Below are positions 1-6,187 of a DNA stretch of 16,087 nt, one piece after another. A program made the position numbers and the translations under genes. How positions within the stretch are numbered: the stretch's first letter is position 1; every line of letters begins with the position of its first letter. Below the pieces are notes generated by a model. The model had not been told where the DNA came from. It searched no databases and worked only from the letters and a program-made list of their open reading frames with translations. Source of the stretch: Gammaproteobacteria bacterium (GTDB taxonomy: Bacteria; Pseudomonadota; Gammaproteobacteria; SZUA-229). The stretch is taken from NCBI GenBank assembly GCA_016764035.1, contig JAESSQ010000273.1, positions 1 to 16,087 of the forward strand, given 5' to 3'.

Positions 1-674
1 CTCCCTCCCTTTCTCTCTCTATGCGTGTTTCTGTTATCTTTCTCTATGTATGTATATACAGCCACCAGATTTTAATCGCCGAAGACGGAGATGACACAGC
101 AATCAACAGACGAAATTACGGGAATTTTAAAAACATTGATGAGGTGAAATCTAATCAAACTGTTCATGAGATTTTTGATTATATTTTAGATAGGCTGCGC
201 GCTTATTATCTTGATCAAAGCGTAACCGCAGATGTGTTCGACGCCGTTTTTGCACTGTCACCTCCACGCCCATATGATTTTGATAAGCGCGTTAAAGCGG
301 TTACAGCTTTCCGTAATTTGGCGGAAGCAGAAAGTCTGGCAGCGGCCAATAAACGCGTAGGTAATATTTTGAAAAAAGCGGCTTCAGATACTTCGGTTGC
401 TGTTGATGAAAAATTATTATCAGAGGACGCTGAGAAAATACTCTACGAAAAAATACGTGCATTAAGCTTGACGGTAGAACCCATGTTTGATGCAGGTGAT
501 TACGAAGACGCATTGAGTAAGTTGTCGTCTTTACGTGAACCGATAGATGTGTTTTTTGATTCAGTAATGGTGATGGCCGATGATGAAGCGGTGAAGAATA
601 ATCGTATTGCATTGCTAAGTTCTATGAATCAACTCTTTTTGCGTGCAGCAGATTTATCGCGGCTGCACCAGTAA
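1..674 (+). CDS. glyS: Glycine--tRNA ligase beta subunit, C-terminal fragment (5' truncated)
   Basis: This is the C-terminal end of the beta subunit of the alpha2beta2 bacterial glycyl-tRNA synthetase, which charges tRNA-Gly in the cytoplasm; the beta subunit holds the tRNA-binding part. Family signatures from about base 165 onward are EIFDYILDRLRAYY, RPYDFDKRVKAV, LAAANKRVGNIL, the DALSKLSSLREPID stretch and FFDSVMVMADDEAVKNNR, closing with LFLRAADLSRL, which matches the usual GlyS C-terminus. The gene should begin well upstream of the window, so the ATG at base 21 is not its start. The first ~35 codons (hydrophobic, pyrimidine-rich DNA) do not resemble GlyS. It ends with TAA 14 nt before gmhB, as in many gammaproteobacterial glyQ-glyS-gmhB-plsC clusters. 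Identity of the part after base ~115 is secure. Confidence 0.93.
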   Translation, partial: PSLSLSMRVSVIFLYVCIYSHQILIAEDGDDTAINRRNYGNFKNIDEVKSNQTVHEIFDYILDRLRAYYLDQSVTADVFDAVFALSPPRPYDFDKRVKAVTAFRNLAEAESLAAANKRVGNILKKAASDTSVAVDEKLLSEDAEKILYEKIRALSLTVEPMFDAGDYEDALSKLSSLREPIDVFFDSVMVMADDEAVKNNRIALLSSMNQLFLRAADLSRLHQ

Positions 675-688
675 AATGTAGAGATATT

Positions 689-1231
689 ATGAAAGTCATT
701 ATTTTAGATCGCGACGGTGTTATTAATCATGATTCAGATGCTTACATAAAAAGTGCTGAAGAATGGGTGCCGATTAAAGGTAGTCTGGAAGCGATTGCAC
801 GATTAAATCATGGTGGCTATATAGTCGTTATTGCTAGCAATCAGTCAGGTTTGGCCAGGGGTTATTTTGACATTCAGGCGTTGACTGCCATGCATGAAAA
901 AATGACGGGTTTGTTAGCTAAGATTGGTGGTCGTATTGATGCTATTTTTTATTGCCCGCATGGACCAGATGATGCTTGCGATTGCCGAAAACCCAAGCCG
1001 GGGATGTTGCTGGATATCGGACAGCGATTTAATGTGTCATTGACTGACGTAATTTTTATCGGTGATACAGTTTCAGATATTAAAGCGGCACGCAATGCGC
1101 GAGCCAAAGCCATGTTGGTACGAACAGGTAAAGGCGTTAAAGCTGAAAAAATTCTACGTGCAGAAGATGCGCAATCAATACCTGTTTTTGATGATTTAGC
1201 TGCGGCTGTCTCGGCAATATTAAAACAATAA
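689..1231 (+). CDS. gmhB: D-glycero-beta-D-manno-heptose-1,7-bisphosphate 7-phosphatase
   Basis: A 180-residue HAD-superfamily phosphatase that removes the C7 phosphate of heptose bisphosphate in the ADP-heptose branch of LPS inner-core synthesis, in the cytoplasm. Visible motifs: the nucleophile motif D7-R-D9-G near the start (LDRDGVIN); motif II serine in VIASNQSGLARG (residues 47-58); the GmhB zinc site from C89, H91, C97 and C99 in the segment YCPHGPDDACDCRKPKPG; and the metal-binding GDTVSD at 125-130. The length is typical. The start follows glyS by 14 nt and has a short purine stretch (AGAGA) just upstream. plsC begins 14 nt downstream, so the three genes are probably cotranscribed. 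The zinc-site cysteines separate it from histidinol-phosphatase relatives. Confidence 0.93.
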   Translation: MKVIILDRDGVINHDSDAYIKSAEEWVPIKGSLEAIARLNHGGYIVVIASNQSGLARGYFDIQALTAMHEKMTGLLAKIGGRIDAIFYCPHGPDDACDCRKPKPGMLLDIGQRFNVSLTDVIFIGDTVSDIKAARNARAKAMLVRTGKGVKAEKILRAEDAQSIPVFDDLAAAVSAILKQ

Positions 1232-1245
1232 AAGTCTCTTACATT

Positions 1246-1992
1246 ATGCAATCAAAACCGATTTTAATTTTTCGCTCATCCTTTTTTTGGCTGGGTTTTA
1301 TTTTAAATACGTTAGTGTTTGGTTTGCTTATTATTTTATTTTTCTTTACGCCATCGTCTTTTCGTTTAAAGCTTGCGCGTTTTTGGTCATATACGAATAA
1401 TTTTTTATTGAAAATTTGTTGTGGAATCAGGTATCAGTTGCGTGGTGCTGAAAATTTAAACACAGGTGCAGACGCTGCGATTATTTTATGCAAGCATCAA
1501 TCGACATGGGAGACATTGGCGTTACATTCGTTTACGCCTTTCGTGCGATGGGTGTTTAAGCGTGAGCTAATGCGTATACCTGTTTTTGGTTGGGCACTGG
1601 CGCTAACGGATCCTATCGCAATCGATCGTGGTGCGGGCCGTGCTGCAATCAAGCAATTGATAAAAGAAGGCACGGCAAAGCTAAATGATGGCAAATGGAT
1701 GGTGTTGTTTCCGGAAGGTACACGTACAACACCAGGGAAAACACATAAGTATAAAATCGGTGGCGCATTGCTTGCAGCTAAGAGCGGCTATCCAGTTATT
1801 CCGATAGCGCATAATGCGGGTGAGTTCTGGCCGAAGCACAGTTTTATAAAATGGCCGGGCACTATCGATGTGGTCATTGGTCCAGCCATTACGTCTAAAA
1901 GTCGAACTGCGGATGAGATAAATACCGAAGTTTCAAGCTGGATTGAAAACACCATGAATGAGATAAGTGATAAATCTCGTTGGAATCGTTAG
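1246..1992 (+). CDS. plsC: 1-acyl-sn-glycerol-3-phosphate acyltransferase (PlsC/LPLAT family)
   Basis: An inner-membrane acyltransferase of 248 residues that converts lysophosphatidic acid to phosphatidic acid in phospholipid synthesis. A hydrophobic segment at residues 11-34 anchors it. The catalytic box is H84-QSTW-E89, the HX4E variant of the usual HX4D. Further family motifs are VFKRELMRIPVFGW (103-116), AIDRGAGR (126-132) and the glycerophosphate-binding FPEGTR at 155-160, then the PVIPIAHN strand. It is the last gene of the glyS-gmhB-plsC run. Its TAG stop lies only 3 nt from the stop of the opposing tatD gene, with no terminator between. A role as an acyltransferase acting on another lysophospholipid cannot be excluded, but the context supports PlsC. 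Confidence 0.9.
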   Translation: MQSKPILIFRSSFFWLGFILNTLVFGLLIILFFFTPSSFRLKLARFWSYTNNFLLKICCGIRYQLRGAENLNTGADAAIILCKHQSTWETLALHSFTPFVRWVFKRELMRIPVFGWALALTDPIAIDRGAGRAAIKQLIKEGTAKLNDGKWMVLFPEGTRTTPGKTHKYKIGGALLAAKSGYPVIPIAHNAGEFWPKHSFIKWPGTIDVVIGPAITSKSRTADEINTEVSSWIENTMNEISDKSRWNR

Positions 1993-1995
1993 TGC

Positions 1996-2766
1996 TTAAA
2001 GCCTAAATAAGTGTTTAGCATTAATGGTTGTTTGTTGTGCAATCTTCGCTACGGGAATCTGTTTTAACTGTGAAATTTTTTTCACCGTGTTAATCAGGTA
2101 GGCTGGTTCATTTCTTTTTCCTTTATTTAACTGGTCTGGTTGATCAGGTGCATCTGTTTCTACCAGTAGCCTGTCTAATGGAATCTTTTTAATAATGGCT
2201 TGTATTCTTTTTGCATTATAGTAGGTGGTGCTGCCGCCAACACTGATAAAAAAATCCAGTTCGATAAGTTGCAGTGCCTGCTCGTAGCTTCCGGAATAGC
2301 TGTGTATCATGCCGCTGAGTTTTGTGTATTGTTTGATGGTTTTTATAACCGTTTCTGTTGCTTTTACTGAATGGATGACGACCGGTAGCTGTTTGCTTTC
2401 TGCGATATCGAGTTCTGCTTCAAAAAAATATTGTTGTGTTTTTTTATCGGCTTGATGTGGTCGAAAGTCGAGCCCGCATTCGCCTATCGCAATAGGGTGA
2501 TTGCTTTCTATGTATGCATTTAAATGTTGTAAATCTTTTTTTTCATGGCTGTTTATCCAGTAAGGGTGCAGACCATAACAGGCGTGTAGTGATTCGTATT
2601 GTGCGCAAAGCTTTTTAATTCTTTCCCAGTAAATTTTTTCGGTGCCTGGTATGACGATGGTGTTTATATTGTTATCTGATGCGCGTTGCAATACCAGCGG
2701 GCGGTCATTGTCAAAGACCTCAAAGTCGAGGTGGCAGTGTGTGTCAATCAGGGCAGTGGTAGACAT
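1996..2766 (-). CDS. TatD-family metal-dependent deoxyribonuclease/hydrolase
   Basis: A 256-residue TIM-barrel metallohydrolase of the TatD family, whose members act as metal-dependent 3'-5' DNases or related hydrolases. All expected metal ligands are visible: H10 and H12 in IDTHCHLDF, E96 in IGECGLDF, H132 in VVIHSVKA, H155 in MIHSYSGS and D205 in LVETDAPD. I chose the ATG at 2766, which gives the standard short lead-in before DTHCHLD; a GTG 42 nt upstream (2808) stays in frame but adds a tail that families of this kind lack. No good Shine-Dalgarno sequence precedes either. The gene stands alone: the prkB terminator precedes it and it converges on plsC. Which paralogue (TatD, YcfH or YjjV type) cannot be settled, so no symbol is given. 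Confidence 0.88.
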   Translation of the reverse strand: MSTTALIDTHCHLDFEVFDNDRPLVLQRASDNNINTIVIPGTEKIYWERIKKLCAQYESLHACYGLHPYWINSHEKKDLQHLNAYIESNHPIAIGECGLDFRPHQADKKTQQYFFEAELDIAESKQLPVVIHSVKATETVIKTIKQYTKLSGMIHSYSGSYEQALQLIELDFFISVGGSTTYYNAKRIQAIIKKIPLDRLLVETDAPDQPDQLNKGKRNEPAYLINTVKKISQLKQIPVAKIAQQTTINAKHLFRL

Positions 2767-2882
2767 GAACTGTAGTGTATAGCGTAAATTGCTATGTTGC
2801 ACGCACACTATTTTGTTTGTGGTTTTTGAGTGGTTCTAGATGTTCTTACAGCCGACGTTAATGCTTTGTTACGGCTGAAATA

Positions 2883-2912
2883 AAAAGAGGCCGGTAAAAA
2901 CCGGCCTCTTTT
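2883..2912 (-). terminator. Rho-independent terminator of prkB
   Basis: A perfect 8-bp GC-rich stem, GAGGCCGG (2887-2894) with CCGGCCTC (2901-2908), closes a 6-nt loop. It is flanked by an A-run (2882-2886) and a T-run (2909-2912), so it can work in both directions. Read on the minus strand it lies 23 nt after the prkB stop codon and is followed by five U residues. No plus-strand gene upstream would need it, so it mainly insulates prkB from tatD. Confidence 0.92.
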
Positions 2913-2934
2913 AACATTAACGTGGTTTTATTTT

Positions 2935-3810
2935 TTAATGTGATCCTTCAATCATTTTATGAATGATTGGAGTCAAAATTAATTCCATCGCTAGTCCCAT
3001 TTTTCCGCCAGGAACGACGATACTGTTACGACGTGACATGAAAGAGCTTGGTATCATGCTTAACAGGTATGGGAAGTCGGTACCAAATTTTGTTGGATCT
3101 TTAAAGCGAATGACAATAAAACTTTCATCCGGTGTTGGAATATCACGAGCGATGAAAGGGTTTGATGTATCAACAGTCGCAACGCGTTGGAAATTGATAT
3201 CAGTACGAGAAAACTGTGGCGTTAAGTATTTAACATAGTCGTGCATACGACGTAGTATGGTATCGACAATAACTTCTTCTGAATAACCACGCTCTGCATT
3301 ATCACGGTGAATTTTCTGAATCCACTCAAGGTTTACGCTGGGGACAACACCAACTAACAGGTCAACGTGTTTTGGTACGTCGGCTTCTTCAGTTACCACG
3401 CCGCCGTGTAATCCTTCGTAAAATAAAATGTCGGAGCCAGAAGGCATTTCTTCCCATGGGGTGAACTGACCTGGGCTTAAACCGTCATATGGTTCGGCTT
3501 CTTCGTCGCTGTGTAAGTATAAGCGTCTTTGACCACCGCCAGTTTTACCATAGACTTCAAAAGTTTCTGCTAATTTTGCAAATAAATTAGTTTTTTGTCC
3601 GAAATGACTGAAATTTCTATCACCTGCTTTTTCAGCATCGGCCATAGCTACTTTCATATCTGCGCGATCAAAACGGTGAAAGCTGTCACCTTCGATGATG
3701 ACAGGGGTGATTTTTTCACGTTGGAAAATATGTTCGAAGGCTTTTTTGACGGTAGATGTGCCTGCGCCAGATGAACCGGTGACTACAACGATAGGGTGTT
3801 TCTTAGACAT
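2935..3810 (-). CDS. prkB: Phosphoribulokinase (class I, proteobacterial type)
   Basis: A 291-residue kinase that phosphorylates ribulose 5-phosphate to ribulose 1,5-bisphosphate, the CO2 acceptor made for Rubisco in the Calvin-Benson-Bassham cycle. The P-loop is GSSGAGTS at residues 12-19. Residues corresponding to the known bacterial PRK active site are present: D42, H45 and R49 in EGDSFHRFDRAD, H100, E132 in FYEGLHGG, and K166, R169, D170 and R174 in EWIQKIHRDNAERG. The segment QFSRTDINFQRV then VDTSNPFIARDIP and the SIVVPGGKMGLAMELILTP end match the family. KIHRD and the long shared C-terminal stretch are closer to Calvin-cycle PRK than to the orphan enterobacterial PrkB, though no Rubisco genes lie here. 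A clear AGGAGA (3818-3823) sits 7 nt before the ATG. A TACAAT at 3911-3916 (minus strand) is a possible -10 box. A strong terminator follows. cbbP would be an equally valid symbol. Confidence 0.92.
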   Translation of the reverse strand: MSKKHPIVVVTGSSGAGTSTVKKAFEHIFQREKITPVIIEGDSFHRFDRADMKVAMADAEKAGDRNFSHFGQKTNLFAKLAETFEVYGKTGGGQRRLYLHSDEEAEPYDGLSPGQFTPWEEMPSGSDILFYEGLHGGVVTEEADVPKHVDLLVGVVPSVNLEWIQKIHRDNAERGYSEEVIVDTILRRMHDYVKYLTPQFSRTDINFQRVATVDTSNPFIARDIPTPDESFIVIRFKDPTKFGTDFPYLLSMIPSSFMSRRNSIVVPGGKMGLAMELILTPIIHKMIEGSH

Positions 3811-3976
3811 TTGTAATTCTCCTAATGTTACATTTATTAATACTGTGCAGCAGGCAATTGAATAGCTATGTTGATGAGCTAGTAGGAGCTGTGCTGAAAA
3901 AACGAATGCTATTGTATCCTTTTTTCGGCAAATATCCTAGGGAGTCCTATGGCGAGGAGTACGAAACAGAGGGTTT

Positions 3977-4714
3977 TTACATTGTCTGTTTTCTGTAGAT
4001 CAAGTCCCAAACACCATGGCCTAATTTGAGGCCACGGCGTTCAAATTTTGTTTTACAACGCGCAGCCTTGGTTTGTGAGTACTTACCAATGCCCGCGGTG
4101 TTTTCAAAACCTGCTGCCGCATCCATTTGTGTCAGCATTTGTCGGGCGTAATGTTGCCAGTCCGTGGCCATATGGAAGCAGCCGCCGGGTTTTAATCGAC
4201 GGTGTATAAGCTCGATAAAGTCAGGTTTGATGATTCGTCGTTTATGATGACGTTTTTTCTGCCACGGATCAGGAAAAAACAGTTGTATCCGTTGCAGGCT
4301 ATTGTCTGTCAGTTGATGAGTGAATACGTCGACGGCGTCGTGACGAATAATTTTTATGTTATGCACAGCATCGTTGTGAGCATAATGCAGTAAATGACCG
4401 ACACCAGGGCCGTGTACTTCTATGCCAATAAAATTAAATTCGGGCTGATTTTTTGCTTGCTGCAGTAGCGAGTCGCCATTGCCGAAGCCTATTTCAACGA
4501 TAATATCGTTGTCATTGTTAAATAGTGTGTTGAGAGATAACGGTTGTTCGGCATAGTCTATACCGTAAGTTTGCCAGTGATTATCCAGTGCATATTGTTG
4601 CGCGCTGGTGACGCGACCCTGGCGTAAAACAAAACTTTTTATCGTTTTGTGTGTTTTAGGTGTCGTGTCAGTATCGTTAGCAGGCAGTTGATTCGGTGTT
4701 TTTTCTGTAGGCAC
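3977..4714 (-). CDS. trmB: tRNA (guanine-N7-)-methyltransferase
   Basis: A 245-residue SAM-dependent enzyme that makes m7G46 in the tRNA variable loop. The Rossmann SAM motif is EIGFGNG at residues 74-80, followed by FIGIEVHGPGVG at 95-106, the RHDAVDV strand, the TrmB hallmark FPDPWQKKRHHKRR at 147-160, ATDWQHYA at 183-190 and TKFERRG at 222-228. The first ~25 residues are Thr/Pro/Asp-rich and probably flexible. The start is GTG, 2 nt after the thiG TAG, and no later ATG lies before the conserved core. No convincing Shine-Dalgarno sequence precedes it, so translation is probably coupled to thiG. That makes the stop codon inside thiG relevant to its expression. Confidence 0.93.
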   Translation of the reverse strand: MPTEKTPNQLPANDTDTTPKTHKTIKSFVLRQGRVTSAQQYALDNHWQTYGIDYAEQPLSLNTLFNNDNDIIVEIGFGNGDSLLQQAKNQPEFNFIGIEVHGPGVGHLLHYAHNDAVHNIKIIRHDAVDVFTHQLTDNSLQRIQLFFPDPWQKKRHHKRRIIKPDFIELIHRRLKPGGCFHMATDWQHYARQMLTQMDAAAGFENTAGIGKYSQTKAARCKTKFERRGLKLGHGVWDLIYRKQTM

Positions 4715-4716
4715 AA

Positions 4717-5511
4717 CTAGAAAAATGTTCCATCAATGGGTGATGATGCCGAAGCGAAACGTTTTCTTGGCATGCGACCGGCCAGGTAAGCTTCTCGTCC
4801 GCCTTCGATAGCTTTTTTCATGGCAGAGGCCATCAGTACTGGTTTTTGTGCAGCAGCAATCGCGGTATTCATCAGTATGCCGTCGCAACCCAGCTCCATC
4901 GCAATGGCAGCATCGGAAGCCGTGCCAACACCTGCGTCTACCAGAATCGGTACATTAGCATTTTCGATGATGGTTAGAATGTTGTATGGGTTGCGTATAC
5001 CCAGGCCGGAACCGATAGGCGCAGCGAGTGGCATAACAGCAACGCAGCCGATGTTTTCCAGTTCTTTGGCAATGAGCGGGTCATCGTTGGTTTAAACCAT
5101 AACGTCAAAACCATCATCGACCAGAATTTGCGCAGCTTTTAGTGTTTCTATGGCATCAGGAAATAATGTTTTTTCGTCGCCGAGCACTTCCAGTTTGACC
5201 AGTTTGTGACCGCCTAATAGTTCGCGAGCAAGCTTGCAGGTTCTCACCGCATCTTCAACCGTGTAACAGCCGGCGGTGTTGGGTAGTAGCGTGTACTTAT
5301 CCAGGGGTAGGGCGTCTAATAAATTGGGCTCGTCGGGGTTTTGACCGATGTTTGTCCGGCGAATAGCAATGGTGATTATTTCAGCGCCACTGGCTTCCAG
5401 TGCCAGGCGTGTTTCATCATTGTCTTTGTATTTGCCGGTGCCGACTAACAGGCGTGACGTATAAGCTGTGCCGGCGATAACCAGCTTCTGATCGGATGAA
5501 GTATTCGACAT
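4717..5511 (-). pseudogene. thiG: Thiazole synthase ThiG interrupted by an in-frame TAA
   Basis: ThiG joins 1-deoxy-D-xylulose 5-phosphate, dehydroglycine and ThiS-thiocarboxylate sulfur to make the thiazole phosphate of thiamine. Codons 1-139 (5511-5095) and 141-264 (5091-4720) lie in the same frame and together give a full-length protein. Codon 140 is TAA (5092-5094), exactly where the family has Tyr in the segment VMV(Y)TNDDP. The probable Schiff-base lysine is K106 in LVKLEVLGD. Downstream, MPLAAPIGSGLG, ILVDAGVGTASDAA and DGILMNTAIAAAQKP are intact, with no other damage. A single TAC/TAT to TAA change explains the break. It may be a recent mutation or a sequencing error, since thiS and thiO look intact. 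A possible minus-strand -10 box TACAAT lies at 5562-5567. trmB follows by 2 nt. Confidence 0.88.
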
Positions 5512-5678
5512 TGTTTTAAACCGTAGTATTTGTGACTAAGAAAAGGCTATATAGCGTCGCCATTGTACTTGATTTTAAAGTGCGTGCAGTAGCATGCGGC
5601 TAATTTTGATGACTATTTATTGCGTGGTATTCATAATAAAACGTAGCTGAATTTTTGGATAGCGTTATTTTTATTTTA

Positions 5679-5891
5679 TCAATCAATACTGCCGCCACCG
5701 ATAGCCTGCACGATTTCGACTTTGTCCTGATCTTGTAAAACATGCGTGTTGAAATCGCTGCGTGAAACGATCTGTTGGTTTATTTCTACGGCCAGACGTT
5801 TGTTTTTCAGACTAAGGTTTTGTAGTAGTTGTTCTATGTTTGTATTGTCCTCAAGTTGTATGTCTTCACCATTAAGAGTAAGGCTTATCAT
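5679..5891 (-). CDS. thiS: Sulfur carrier protein ThiS
   Basis: A 70-residue ubiquitin-like sulfur carrier. Its C-terminal glycine is adenylated by ThiF and thiocarboxylated, then donates sulfur to ThiG for thiazole formation. It shows the beta-grasp pattern MISLTLNGEDIQLED, the LAVEINQQIVSRSD core, and HVLQDQDKVEIVQAIGGG near the end. The protein does not stop at the di-glycine: SID follows GGG, so the free glycine carboxylate would need trimming unless this tail is normal in the lineage. The start ATG has AGGA about 9 nt upstream. thiG starts 167 nt downstream on the same strand. I see no TPP riboswitch core (CTGAGA or ACCTGA with the proper partner stems) in the leader. Confidence 0.9.
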   Translation of the reverse strand: MISLTLNGEDIQLEDNTNIEQLLQNLSLKNKRLAVEINQQIVSRSDFNTHVLQDQDKVEIVQAIGGGSID

Positions 5892-6187
5892 TTGACAGCG
5901 TCCTGTTAGTTTTAAAGAAATAAAAAGCGTTATGTTATATCAGTTTTTACTTGCGTTGTACTGCAGTTGTTACAATTTAAAACAGACTAAAGTGTGGGGC
6001 ATGTAATAGCTCGATTTTGAAAAAAATGGGTATGCAAACATCTGTAGAAAATAAAACAGCAGGTTATTAAAGAAATTACGCAGAAAATGCTGAGCGTGTG
6101 TGATAAGTTCAGGCAAAAGTTTCTGCGATTAGGCTTGTAAGCTATATTCGCAAAACACATGCGACCAGCGTTAAATGGAAAAATGTC
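5892..6187. other. Divergent intergenic region between thiS and the MscS channel gene
   Basis: This 296-nt AT-rich spacer must hold the promoters of both divergent units. I find no coding potential, no strong terminator hairpin and no recognisable riboswitch. Several -10-like hexamers occur (for example TATATT near 6143 on the plus strand), but none is paired with a good -35 box at 16-18 nt, so no promoter is called. Confidence 0.5.

Noticed and set aside
2767..2808. Upstream GTG start for the TatD-family gene
   Set aside because: It would add 14 residues not expected before the DTHCHLD motif, and it has no ribosome site. The ATG at 2766 fits the family.
5892..6187. Possible TPP riboswitch upstream of thiS
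   Set aside because: The region was read on the minus strand for the conserved CTGAGA and ACCTGA core and flanking stems. Only an isolated CCTGAAC-like match occurs, without the partner elements.
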